From contig SVKN01000001.1 in the NCBI GenBank assembly GCA_015068445.1, forward strand, positions 1-64,000: a stretch of DNA of 64,000 bases, in the 5' to 3' direction. The notes under the pieces were generated by a model that did not search any database, was not told the DNA's origin, and worked only from the letters and a program-made list of their open reading frames with translations. Position 1 is the stretch's first letter. Each line of letters starts with the position of its first letter. This stretch comes from Oscillospiraceae bacterium (lineage in GTDB: Bacteria; Bacillota; Clostridia; Oscillospirales; Butyricicoccaceae). Below, piece by piece: positions 39,239 to 47,489 of the stretch. The translations under genes were made by a program, and so were the position numbers.

Positions 39239-40387
39239 TCATCTCCCGAAGGGGGCGGCGGGCTCCGCCCGCCTGCCGAAGTAGTACAGCAGATCCTCGG
39301 TGATGCGCAGGCAGGCGCTGCCGTCGCCGTAGGGGTTGACGGCGCGCTTCATGCGCAGGTAATGCGCCTCGTCGTCCAGCAGGGCGCGGGCGGCGTTCAG
39401 GATGCTTTCCCGCTCGGTGCCGACGATCTCCACGGTGCCGGCCTCAACGGCCTCGGGCCGTTCTGTCTCGCGGCGCAGGACGAGCACAGGCTTGCCCAGC
39501 GCAGGCGCCTCCTCCTGCAGCCCGCCGGAGTCGGTCATGACCATGTAGACGCGGTCCATGAGATTGTGCATGTCGAAAACGCCCAGCGGCTCGATGAGCC
39601 TGACGTTGTCGAGACCCGCCAGATGCTTCTGCACGGTCTCGCGGACGTAGGGGCTCAGGTGGACGGGATAGACGAAGCAGACGTCCCGCCGCTCCCGGGC
39701 CAGCTCGGCCACAGCGCTCATGATGTTCTCCATGGGCTCGCCGTAGTTCTCCCGCCGGTGGGCGGTCAGCAGCACGACCTTCCGCGCCGCGTAGTCAAGC
39801 TCGTTGAGGATAGACTCCTCAAAGACGTAGTCTGGCCGCACCGTCGTCTTGAGGGCGTCGATGACCGTGTTGCCCGTGACATAGACGTGTTCCGTGACGC
39901 CCTCCCGGGCGAGGTTCCGGCGGTTCGACTCGGTAGGCGCGAAATGGATGTCGGCCAGCCTGCCGGTGAGGACGCGGTTCATCTCCTCCGGGAAGGGGGA
40001 AAACTTGTCGAAGCTGCGCAGGCCCGCTTCCACGTGGCCCACGCGGACGCCGCTGTAGAAGGACGCCAGCGCGGAGGCGAAGGTGGTGGTGGTATCGCCG
40101 TGAACGAGGACGATATCGGGCTTCTTCCGCGCGAACACATCCTCCAATCCGAGCAGCGCCTTGGACGTGACGGTATAGAGCGTCTGGCTCTTCTCCATGA
40201 TCGCCAGGTCAAAGGCGGGCCTAATTCCGAAGGCGGCCAACACCTGATCCAGCATCTCCCGGTGCTGGCCGGTGACGCAGACGATGGGCTCAATCTCCGG
40301 GTGCCTATGGAACTCCTTGACCAGCGGGGCCATTTTGATGGCCTCGGGCCTTGTCCCGAAAACGAGCATGACTTTTAAAGGATCCAT
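39239..40387 (-). CDS. wecB: UDP-N-acetylglucosamine 2-epimerase (non-hydrolysing)
   Basis: 382-residue GT-B fold enzyme converting UDP-GlcNAc to UDP-ManNAc. Typical segments: VMLVFGTRPEAIKMAPLVKE, VCVTGQHREML, VHGDTTTTFASALASFY, VGHVEAGLRS and TDSGGLQEEAPALGKPVLVLR. It abuts tagO with no gap, so the pair should supply ManNAc and a GlcNAc-linked lipid carrier for wall polymer or capsule synthesis. Confidence 0.96.
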   Translation of the reverse strand: MDPLKVMLVFGTRPEAIKMAPLVKEFHRHPEIEPIVCVTGQHREMLDQVLAAFGIRPAFDLAIMEKSQTLYTVTSKALLGLEDVFARKKPDIVLVHGDTTTTFASALASFYSGVRVGHVEAGLRSFDKFSPFPEEMNRVLTGRLADIHFAPTESNRRNLAREGVTEHVYVTGNTVIDALKTTVRPDYVFEESILNELDYAARKVVLLTAHRRENYGEPMENIMSAVAELARERRDVCFVYPVHLSPYVRETVQKHLAGLDNVRLIEPLGVFDMHNLMDRVYMVMTDSGGLQEEAPALGKPVLVLRRETERPEAVEAGTVEIVGTERESILNAARALLDDEAHYLRMKRAVNPYGDGSACLRITEDLLYYFGRRAEPAAPFGR

Positions 40388-41452
40388 TTATTTCTCATCC
40401 TTTTCGCTGTTGTTTTGCTGCTTTCTGCCGCCGATCCTGATGTTCATGGCCAGGAACAGGCTGATGAGCACGGCCACGGCCACGATGGCAATCTTCATCT
40501 CGCCGCTCGTGGTGAAGATGACGGCGGCCAGCCCAAGCAGGACGCTGACGGCGTAGAGGATCGCCACGGACTGCTTCTGGTCGAAGCCCATATCGACGAG
40601 ACGGTGATGGATGTGGCCGCGGTCCGCCTGCAGCGGGCTCTGGCCCTTCAGCAGGCGGCGCACGATGGCGAAGCCCGTGTCGAAGATCGGCAGGCCGAGA
40701 ATGATGAACGGGACGATGAAGGAAATGATGGCGTAAAGCTTGAACAGCCCCGTGATCGACATGGTGGCGAGGATGTAGCCGAGGAACATCGACCCCGTAT
40801 CGCCCATGAAGATCTGCGCCGGGTTGAGGTTATAGGGCAGAAAGCCGAAGCAGGCCCCGGCCAGCGCCGCCATGACGATGGCGATATACGGCTCGGACAC
40901 CAGCAGGGCAATGGTGAAAACGGTCAGAGACGCGATGGACGACACGCCGCAGGCGAGGCCGTCTAGGCCGTCGATGAAGTTGACGGCGTTCGTCATGCCG
41001 ACAATCCACAGCACCGTGATGGGCACCGACAGCCAGCCCAGACGGAAGTAGCTGTCGGTATTGAAGGGATTCGTCAGCACGGAGACGCGGACGTTGGCCA
41101 TGACCGGGATGAAGGCGGCGACGAACTGGCCGATGAACTTCGTCCCGGGCTTGAGCGCCACCACATCGTCCACGATGCCCAGCAGCACGATGACCATGGA
41201 GCCCAGCAGGATCGATTTCATATCGGCGTCGATCCGCCCGAAGACCAGCACGCTGACGAGAAAGCCGAGGAAGATCGCCAGGCCGCCCACCCGCGGGATG
41301 GGCGTTTTGTGCATGCGGCGATTGTCCTTCGGTACGTCCACGGCGCCGATCCGGTAGGCAAAGGATTTGACCACCGGCGTCAGCGCAAAGGCGATCAGCA
41401 GCGCCGCCGCAAAGGCCAGCGCCGAGGTCAGGACAACACTGTCATTAAACAT
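40388..41452 (-). CDS. tagO: Undecaprenyl-phosphate GlcNAc-1-phosphate transferase (TagO/WecA type)
   Basis: 354-residue polytopic enzyme of the MraY/WecA family. About ten or eleven membrane segments; catalytic and metal-binding motifs are visible as VDVPKDNRRMHKTPIPRVGG, NFIDGLDGLACG, MGDTGSMFLG and the DRGHIHHRLVDMG loop that marks WecA/TagO rather than MraY. It starts linkage-unit synthesis on undecaprenyl phosphate. The ATG lies 15 bases behind the trpS stop. Confidence 0.94.
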   Translation of the reverse strand: MFNDSVVLTSALAFAAALLIAFALTPVVKSFAYRIGAVDVPKDNRRMHKTPIPRVGGLAIFLGFLVSVLVFGRIDADMKSILLGSMVIVLLGIVDDVVALKPGTKFIGQFVAAFIPVMANVRVSVLTNPFNTDSYFRLGWLSVPITVLWIVGMTNAVNFIDGLDGLACGVSSIASLTVFTIALLVSEPYIAIVMAALAGACFGFLPYNLNPAQIFMGDTGSMFLGYILATMSITGLFKLYAIISFIVPFIILGLPIFDTGFAIVRRLLKGQSPLQADRGHIHHRLVDMGFDQKQSVAILYAVSVLLGLAAVIFTTSGEMKIAIVAVAVLISLFLAMNIRIGGRKQQNNSEKDEK

Positions 41453-41467
41453 GTCTTACCTTCCGTT

Positions 41468-42511
41468 TCAGTTGTGCTTTTTGACGACCAGTCCCACCTT
41501 TTTATACACCTTGTCCAGCGTCCGCTGCGCGAAGATCGAGGCGCGCTCGGCGCCTACGGCGGAGATCTGATCCAGATAGTCGCGGTTGTTCATATAGTCG
41601 TTGATCTTTTCGCGGATGGGGCGGATGCGGTCGGCGACCACCTCGCCGCAGGCCAGCTTGAAGTCTCCGTAGCCCTTGCCCTCGAACTCGCGCTCGACCT
41701 CCTCGGTACTCTTGCCCGTGACGGCCGAGTAGATGTTGATCAGGTTGTTGACGCCGTCCTTGCCCTCGCCCATGCGGACCTCGGAGCCGGAGTCGGTGAC
41801 GGCGCGCTTGAACTTCTTGATGATCTCGTTGTCGGTATCGGTGACGGTGATGATGGCGTTGACGTTGGAGTCGCTCTTGCTCATCTTCTTCGTCGGGTCG
41901 GCAAGGCTCATGATGCGCGCGCCGCTCTTGGTGATATAGGGCTCGGGCAGATTGAAGGTCTTGCCGTAGATGCCGTTGAAGCGGTTGGCGATGTCGCGGG
42001 CGATCTCCACGTGCTGCTTCTGATCCTGACCGACGGGGACGAAGTCTGTCTGGTACAGCAGGATGTCGGCGGCCATCAGTGCGGGGTACGTGAAGAGGCC
42101 GGCGTTGATATTGTCGGCGTTCTTGGCGGACTTATCCTTGAACTGCGTCATGCGCGACAGCTCGCCGAACATGGTGTAGCAGTCGAGGATCCAGCCCAGC
42201 TCCGCATGCTGATGGACGTGGCTCTGGAGAAAGACGATGCTCTTCTCGGGATCGATGCCGCAGGCCAGCAGCGTGGCCAGGCCCTGATAGATCTGCTTGC
42301 GCAGGTCGGCGGGCTCGTGGCGGACGGTCAGCGCGTGCAGATCGGCCATGGCGTACAGGCAGTTGAAATCGCCGCTGTTCTGGATCGTGACCCAGTTGGT
42401 CAGCGCGCCGAGGTAATTGCCCAGCGTGATGCTGCCGGAGGGCTGTATAAAGCTGAGAGAGATCTTCTTTTTCTCTTTTTTGACTTCGTTGTTCTGAGAA
42501 AGTTCGCTCAT
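41468..42511 (-). CDS. trpS: Tryptophanyl-tRNA synthetase
   Basis: Class I synthetase of 347 residues with the HIGH-like PSGSITLGNYLG and KKMSKSDSN loop. An N-terminal basic extension (about 18 residues, KKEKKKIS) precedes the fold. No T-box was found in its 150-base upstream region, unlike tyrS. A promoter lies at 42562-42590. Confidence 0.97.
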   Translation of the reverse strand: MSELSQNNEVKKEKKKISLSFIQPSGSITLGNYLGALTNWVTIQNSGDFNCLYAMADLHALTVRHEPADLRKQIYQGLATLLACGIDPEKSIVFLQSHVHQHAELGWILDCYTMFGELSRMTQFKDKSAKNADNINAGLFTYPALMAADILLYQTDFVPVGQDQKQHVEIARDIANRFNGIYGKTFNLPEPYITKSGARIMSLADPTKKMSKSDSNVNAIITVTDTDNEIIKKFKRAVTDSGSEVRMGEGKDGVNNLINIYSAVTGKSTEEVEREFEGKGYGDFKLACGEVVADRIRPIREKINDYMNNRDYLDQISAVGAERASIFAQRTLDKVYKKVGLVVKKHN

Positions 42512-42561
42512 TTTTTCGTTCTCCTCTATTTGGATTTCAGAATTATCCCATATTAATGATT

Positions 42562-42590
42562 ATCATATCACAATTCACGCACCGGGGCAA
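42562..42590 (-). promoter_or_regulatory. Promoter of trpS
   Basis: TTGCCC (42590-42585), 17 bases, TATGAT (42567-42562) on the minus strand. Leader of about 45 bases. Confidence 0.7.
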
Positions 42591-42663
42591 GGTCAAATCG
42601 CAATCCGGAAGGAATAATCAGACGCGCGCGGCAGACAATACCGGCAGATAAGGAGGGTCTGCC

Positions 42664-43974
42664 GTGAACCGAACCATCAACAAAACCGCCCTGTTTTTCG
42701 CGCTCGTCTCCCTGGCGCTGGCCGCCGCCACGATCTTTTACGCCTCCAAAGCGGAAGCCCGCGGCCGTGCCATGCGGTACCGGGATGAGCAGGCGATGAA
42801 CGAGCTGGTCGCCCAGCTGTCGCAGATGGACAGCGCGCTGAACAAGCTGAAGAGCGCGCCGGAGGGCCGCAGCCTGCAGACGGCCGCCGCCAAGCTGTGG
42901 CAGTGTGCCGAAACGGCCAAAAGCTGCATGTCTTCCCTCTCCCTGCCGGACGGCGCGCTGGACAAGACGCAGAAATACGTGGGTCAGACGGGCGATTTCG
43001 CCTACTATCTGCTGTTCTCCGCAGCCGGCGGGCAGCAGGTGAGCCTGGAGCACCGGCAGGCGCTGCAGAGCCTGTGCCGGGCCTCGCAGTCACTGACGGA
43101 GGAGCTGAACGCCGTTAACGGCCAGCTGGACCGGGGCCGCATGGTCTTTTCGGACGCGCGGGAGGATCAGCTGCCGCTGTCCGACGGTCTCAGCGGTGTG
43201 GAGCAGGAGTTCCCCGAATACGCCTCCCTGATCTATGACGGCCCGTTTTCCGAGCATCTGACCTACGCGCAGCCGCGCTTGCTCAGCGGATTGCCTGACG
43301 TCGATCTGCAGCAGGCGATCCGCGGTGCGGCGGCCTTCTGCGAGCTGCCGGTGACGAGTCTGTCCCTTCTTTACGAGGGCGCGGGCAGGATCCCCTGCTG
43401 GTGTCTGACGGACGGCAAGGGGATCACGGCAGAGGTCTCGAAGCAGGGCGGCATCGTTTTCGGCTACCGGAACAGCCGCTTCGTGGCGGAGGCGCAGGTC
43501 GCGCCGGAGGACGCGATCCGCAGAGCGGCGGACTTTCTCGCCCGGCGCGGCTTCAAGAACATGAAGGAGAGCTACTGGTCCCGCTATGACAACACGATCA
43601 CGGTCAACTTCGCCTATACGGAAAACGATATCACGGTCTACGGCGATCTGATCAAGGTGAGCGTCGCGCTGGACGACGGCGAGGTGGTGGGCATGGAGGC
43701 CCGGGGATATCTGATGAGCCACCGGGACCGCACGCTCCCCCGCCCCGTCCTCACGGAGTCGGAGGGCAGCGCGCAGCTGGAGGATGTGCTGACCGTCCGC
43801 TCCGGCAAGCTGGCGCTGATCCCCACCTCCGGGCAGGACGAGGTGCTGTGCCGGGAGTATATCTGTGAAAACGGCGACGGGGCGCACGTGATCTGCTACC
43901 TCAACGCGATCACGGGGCAGCAGGAGAACATGTTCCTTCTGATCGAGGACGAGAACGGGACGCTGGTCCTTTGA
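42664..43974 (+). CDS. ypeB: Germination protein YpeB
   Basis: 436-residue spore inner-membrane protein: an N-terminal signal anchor (TALFFALVSLALAAATIFYA), a helical N-terminal domain, and C-terminal PepSY-type repeats (ITAEVSKQGGIVFGYRNSR, VNFAYTENDITVYGDLIKV, MEARGYLMSHR). In Bacillus YpeB is needed to keep the cortex-lytic enzyme SleB stable in spores. sleB normally sits directly upstream; here trpS is divergent instead, so the partner must be elsewhere or absent. The start is GTG with AAGGAGG upstream. No clear sigma-G promoter was found. The stop lies just before the BirA operator. Confidence 0.92.
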   Translation: MNRTINKTALFFALVSLALAAATIFYASKAEARGRAMRYRDEQAMNELVAQLSQMDSALNKLKSAPEGRSLQTAAAKLWQCAETAKSCMSSLSLPDGALDKTQKYVGQTGDFAYYLLFSAAGGQQVSLEHRQALQSLCRASQSLTEELNAVNGQLDRGRMVFSDAREDQLPLSDGLSGVEQEFPEYASLIYDGPFSEHLTYAQPRLLSGLPDVDLQQAIRGAAAFCELPVTSLSLLYEGAGRIPCWCLTDGKGITAEVSKQGGIVFGYRNSRFVAEAQVAPEDAIRRAADFLARRGFKNMKESYWSRYDNTITVNFAYTENDITVYGDLIKVSVALDDGEVVGMEARGYLMSHRDRTLPRPVLTESEGSAQLEDVLTVRSGKLALIPTSGQDEVLCREYICENGDGAHVICYLNAITGQQENMFLLIEDENGTLVL

Positions 43975-43976
43975 CC

Positions 43977-44003
43977 GTTAACCATTTTCAAAAATCGGTT
44001 GAC
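43977..44003 (+). promoter_or_regulatory. BirA (biotin) operator
   Basis: Inverted repeat GTTAACC (43977-43983) and GGTTGAC (43997-44003), the GTTAAC-type half-sites being separated by 15 bases. This matches the known biotin operator of Firmicutes in both sequence and spacing, with one mismatch in the right half. The right half contains the -35 of the promoter of birA, so bound BirA would block transcription. Confidence 0.83.
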
Positions 44004-44027
44004 AAGCCTCTGCGCGTGTGGTATGCT
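43999..44027 (+). promoter_or_regulatory. Promoter of birA-bioY
   Basis: TTGACA (43999-44004), 17 bases, TATGCT (44022-44027). The -35 is part of the BirA operator half-site. Confidence 0.85.
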
Positions 44028-44049
44028 CACGCACGGAGGCGATTTTTTG

Positions 44050-45024
44050 ATGAACACGAAGGAAGCGCTGCTTTTCGTGTTGGAGGAGCAGCGGGGCATG
44101 TATGTGTCCGGCGAGGAGCTGGCGAAACGGCTGGGCGTCAGCCGGACGGCCGTATGGAAGGCCGTCAACAGCCTCCGGGAGGACGGCTTCGACATCGTGT
44201 CCGCCGGGAGCAGAGGCTATCGGCTGTCGGCGGAATCGGACCTGCTGTCGTCGGCTGCGGTGCAGCAGGCGCTGAAAACGCGCGTGTTCGACGTGCGCGT
44301 GGTGCCGGAGACCGGCAGCACCAACGACGACGTGAAGGCGCTGGCGGAGCGCGGTGCGCCGGAGTTCACGGTCGTGGCCTCCGAGCTGCAGACAAAGGGC
44401 AAGGGCCGTCTGGGCCGGAGCTTCTATTCCCCCCAGCGGACGGGCATTTATTTCAGCGTCCTGCTGCGGCCGAAGCTGCCCGTGACGGACGCCCTGTTCA
44501 TCACCACCTCCGCCGCCGTGGCGACAGCCTCGGCCATCGAGGGGGTCTGCGGCAGACAGGCCGGGATCAAGTGGGTCAACGACATCTACTGGCAGGACCG
44601 CAAGGTCTGCGGCATCCTGACGGAGGCGTCCCTTGATCTGGAGAACGGCAGCCTCGCCTATGCGGTGCTGGGCATCGGCATCAACGTCTCGCCGCCGGAG
44701 GGCGGCTTTCCGGAGGAGCTGAAAGCCATCGCCGGGTGCCTGTATCCCGAGGGCGGGTGTCCCGCAGGGACGCGCAGCAGACTGCTGGCGTCGCTGCTTG
44801 ACAAGTTCTACGAGCTTTACGTCCATCTTCCCGAGAAGCGCTTTCTGGACGAATACCGCCGCAGGAGCATCCTCAAGGGGCTGAACGTCAACGTCATACA
44901 GGGCGACCGCACCTATCCCGCGTCTGTCGTCGGGATCGACGACCAATGTCATCTGCTGGTTTCAAGAGACGGGCAGCTGATCGCCCTTGACAGCGGTGAG
45001 GTCAGCGTCCGGCCCATCAAATAA
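44050..45024 (+). CDS. birA: Biotin operon repressor / biotin-protein ligase
   Basis: 324-residue group II BirA. Residues 1-65 form a winged helix (VSGEELAKRLGVSRTAVWKA), followed by the ligase domain with STND, the biotinyl-AMP loop KGKGRLGRSFYSP and KWVNDIYWQDRKVCGIL, and a C-terminal SH3-like domain. It biotinylates carboxylases and, when charged, binds the operator upstream of its own gene. The start at 44050 has GGAGGC before it; the earlier in-frame ATG lies inside the promoter. bioY follows after 17 bases. Confidence 0.96.
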   Translation: MNTKEALLFVLEEQRGMYVSGEELAKRLGVSRTAVWKAVNSLREDGFDIVSAGSRGYRLSAESDLLSSAAVQQALKTRVFDVRVVPETGSTNDDVKALAERGAPEFTVVASELQTKGKGRLGRSFYSPQRTGIYFSVLLRPKLPVTDALFITTSAAVATASAIEGVCGRQAGIKWVNDIYWQDRKVCGILTEASLDLENGSLAYAVLGIGINVSPPEGGFPEELKAIAGCLYPEGGCPAGTRSRLLASLLDKFYELYVHLPEKRFLDEYRRRSILKGLNVNVIQGDRTYPASVVGIDDQCHLLVSRDGQLIALDSGEVSVRPIK

Positions 45025-45041
45025 CAAAGGAGCAAATACCC

Positions 45042-45566
45042 ATGCAAAAGCAAAACGTCAAAAATCTGGCCCTGGGCGCCGTCATGACGGCACTGATGTG
45101 CGTCCTGGCCCCCATCAGCATCCCGCTGGACCCCGTGCCCATCACCCTGAGCGTCTTCTGCGCGTTTCTGATCGGGCTGGTGCTGCCCGGCCATTACGGG
45201 CTGCTGTCCATCCTGGTCTACGTGGTGCTGGCCATCATCGGCCTGCCGGTGTGCGCCAACTACACGGGCGGCGCGGCGGTCGTCTTCGGCCCCACGGGCG
45301 GCTACATCATCGGGTATTTCTTCATCGTGCTGCTGACGGCCATGGGCAAGCACACCCGGAATACCTGGGCGCTGTTCGCCGCCATGCTGGGCGGTCTGGC
45401 GCTGTGCTACGTCTTCGGCACCGCCTGGTTCATGATCTCCACGGGCAATCCCCTGTGGATCTCCCTGAGCTGGTGCGTGCTGCCCTTTATCCCCTTCGAC
45501 GTCGCAAAGGGCGCGGCATCGCTGGCGCTTGTCAGGCTGCTGCAAATGCGCGGCGTTGCGATCTGA
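45042..45566 (+). CDS. bioY: Biotin ECF transporter S component BioY
   Basis: 174-residue membrane protein with about six hydrophobic segments and the BioY features MCVLAPISIPLDPVPITL, NYTGGAAVVFGPTGGYIIGYF and the LGGLALCYVFGTAWFM segment. It captures biotin for import, energised by EcfAT encoded elsewhere. Co-transcribed with birA, and so probably repressed when biotin is ample. No bioABDF genes are present in the window. Confidence 0.95.
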   Translation: MQKQNVKNLALGAVMTALMCVLAPISIPLDPVPITLSVFCAFLIGLVLPGHYGLLSILVYVVLAIIGLPVCANYTGGAAVVFGPTGGYIIGYFFIVLLTAMGKHTRNTWALFAAMLGGLALCYVFGTAWFMISTGNPLWISLSWCVLPFIPFDVAKGAASLALVRLLQMRGVAI

Positions 45567-45579
45567 TCACGAATATGAA

Positions 45580-45605
45580 AAAAGAGCCTCCTTCGAGGCT
45601 CTTTT
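45580..45605 (+). terminator. Bidirectional terminator between bioY and the GNAT gene
   Basis: 11-bp stem (45580-45590 with 45595-45605), 4-base loop, with A and T tracts on both sides. Serves the two convergent genes. Confidence 0.92.
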
Positions 45606-45608
45606 CTT

Positions 45609-46442
45609 TTAGTTGTAAAGGACGTTGAGATACGGGGGCAGGCCGTCCCGGAGGAACGCTTCGGCGCGGTCGGTCAGGGCGCGGGCACAGCCGGTGGAAA
45701 TATCGTTCCGCCCCGTGGGGAGTGTACGGCCCCGGCAGCTCTTCTCATCCATGGTACAGACGTACAGCAAATAATTGCAGCCGTAACCGATGACCTCGAC
45801 GGCGCGCTTGTCCTCCTCGTCCATCAGCGCGTAAGAGAGCAGCGTCCCCTGCTGATCGAAAAGGCCATAAGCATGACCCTCGTATTCCTCCAGGATCTCC
45901 GCAAAGCGCTCCTCGTCGCGGAAAACGGCGGCGCGGCCCTGAATGGCAGCGTGATACAGCGCGTAAACACTTTTGACGTCTGTTTCGTCAAGCAATCTTG
46001 CTTTACAGAGAAAAGCAGGCATGTCCGCATTTGCCGTCACCTCGGAAACGGAGAAAACGGACCGGAAGCCGAAGCGGTCGTAGAAGCGGAACAGGCTGTC
46101 GTTCTGGGTCAGCAGCACAGCCAGCTCGGTCCCTTCCCGCCGCAGGAGGTCGAAGGTGTACTCGATCATCTCGCCCATGATCCCGCGGCCGCGGCACTGA
46201 GGCCTGGTGGCGACGGCGTAGAGGTAAACGGCCTTCATTTGTTCACCGTTCTTCTCCAGCGCGGTGTCGATCAGGTCGATCATCGAGACGACGCGCCCGT
46301 CTTCCCGATACACCAGCGTCCGGTACCGGCAGCGGACGTTCTCGTGGAACCAGACGGCGTATTCGTGCTCGCCGGGAAAGCAGAGGTCGTAAAGCTCGAT
46401 CAGCTGCTCCCGGTCCTCCGGTCTCGCAAAATCGAATGTCAT
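45609..46442 (-). CDS. GNAT family N-acetyltransferase with C-terminal extension
   Basis: 277 residues. An N-terminal GNAT fold (residues 1-150) shows the acetyl-CoA loop VATRPQCRGRGIMGEMI and NDSLFRFYDRFGF; the second half (about 160-277) is a further domain resembling the two-domain Eis-like acetyltransferases, with DVKSVYALYHAAIQGRAAVF. The start MTFDFARPED at 46442 overlaps the stop of the DUF2156 gene as ATGA. Substrate unknown. Confidence 0.88.
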   Translation of the reverse strand: MTFDFARPEDREQLIELYDLCFPGEHEYAVWFHENVRCRYRTLVYREDGRVVSMIDLIDTALEKNGEQMKAVYLYAVATRPQCRGRGIMGEMIEYTFDLLRREGTELAVLLTQNDSLFRFYDRFGFRSVFSVSEVTANADMPAFLCKARLLDETDVKSVYALYHAAIQGRAAVFRDEERFAEILEEYEGHAYGLFDQQGTLLSYALMDEEDKRAVEVIGYGCNYLLYVCTMDEKSCRGRTLPTGRNDISTGCARALTDRAEAFLRDGLPPYLNVLYN

Positions 46443-47347
46443 TCCTGCACCCCGGCGGGTCGGAGCGTATACTTCTCGGTGAGGAACGCCGGATAATACG
46501 ACAGCTTCGCCGTCCGCAGGCCCTCGATGCCCAGGTCCTCCTCGCGGTTGACGTATTCGATGTCGCCGAAATTGTGGATGGCGAACTGATTGTTGATCAT
46601 CGTGTAGGCGCCGTCCAGGTCCCAGTCGGCCTTTTCGATCATCATGTCGATGACGCCGGGGCGTGTCAGCGCGCCCAGTGTGTAGCCCGCAATCTGGCCG
46701 TCCACCCACAGAATGCCGCCGCGAACGTCGAGCGCGTGGAAGTTGCTCAGCGCGCAGTCGATGGCCTCCAGCTCGTGCTTGTAATCGTCCTCGTAGCCGT
46801 CGCCGCTGCGCTGCTTGCCCCATTTGATGGTGTAGTCGTGGATGGCGTCGCGGTGGATCTCGTGGTCGATGTCCTCATAACGCCAGCGGCCGTTATAGAG
46901 GGCGTTGAACTTGTTGATATGGTTGCGCTTGCCGTGGAGCTTTTTGCCCTTGAGCGTCACAAGGTCCTCGGCGCGGTAGATGTAGTCGAAATTGTCGCGG
47001 TCCTCGGTAAAGACGTACTTGCCCGGACAGCGCTCCTCCAGCTCCTTTTTGCGCTCCGCCGTGAGCAGGACCACCTGATAGGGCCGGCCCGCGGCGTCCG
47101 CCTCCAGCTCCTGCATCGCCTGAACGATGTCGCCGGCGCCGAGAGGCATGTAGTAAAGCAGCGTGTCGCCCTGCGGGTTGCTGCGGATATACAGGAATCC
47201 GTCCTTGATGCAGTAACGGACACCGTAATGATTGCGCCAGATATACAGCGAGGCAAACGTCCTGTCTGCCATGATCGCGCCGTCGCAGTTGAGCAGCGGC
47301 TGGAGAAGCTCCTTATCGGACAGCTCCACTTCTTTGAATGTCAACAT
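46439..47347 (-). CDS. DUF2156 (phosphatidylglycerol lysyltransferase C-terminal-like) protein
   Basis: 302 residues of the DUF2156 family, a double-GNAT fold related to aminoacyl transferases such as FmhB and MprF C-terminal domains. Visible: ADRTFASLYIWRNHYGVRY, LKGKKLHGKRNHINKFNA and YTMINNQFAIHNFGDIEYVNREEDLG. It may transfer an acyl or aminoacyl group; substrate unknown. The start MLTFKEVEL at 47347 is chosen because an ATG at 47380 would leave almost no leader behind the promoter at 47395-47423; neither start has ideal ribosome spacing. Confidence 0.85.
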   Translation of the reverse strand: MLTFKEVELSDKELLQPLLNCDGAIMADRTFASLYIWRNHYGVRYCIKDGFLYIRSNPQGDTLLYYMPLGAGDIVQAMQELEADAAGRPYQVVLLTAERKKELEERCPGKYVFTEDRDNFDYIYRAEDLVTLKGKKLHGKRNHINKFNALYNGRWRYEDIDHEIHRDAIHDYTIKWGKQRSGDGYEDDYKHELEAIDCALSNFHALDVRGGILWVDGQIAGYTLGALTRPGVIDMMIEKADWDLDGAYTMINNQFAIHNFGDIEYVNREEDLGIEGLRTAKLSYYPAFLTEKYTLRPAGVQE

Positions 47348-47394
47348 AAATCGATTGACTGACCCCCTTAAAGGCTTCATATTTTGTCTTCTAT

Positions 47395-47423
47395 ATCATA
47401 CCCTAAAAGATCGGAAAAATCAA
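47395..47423 (-). promoter_or_regulatory. Promoter of the DUF2156-GNAT pair
   Basis: TTGATT (47423-47418), 17 bases, TATGAT (47400-47395) on the minus strand. Confidence 0.7.
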
Positions 47424-47452
47424 TACATACCTTTTTGGTCTGCTTTCATATG

Positions 47453-47480
47453 AAAAAAGGCATCCCCCGCGGGGGATGCC
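47453..47480 (-). terminator. Terminator of the MFS transporter gene
   Basis: 11-base arms GGCATCCCCCG/CGGGGGATGCC (47459-47480) and a TTTTTT tail on the minus strand. Confidence 0.88.
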
Positions 47481-47489
47481 TCGGAATGA

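Noticed and set aside
42512-42663. Possible T-box or tryptophan-responsive leader ahead of trpS
   Set aside because: No T-box sequence, no stem I elements and no terminator are seen; the leader is only about 45 bases.
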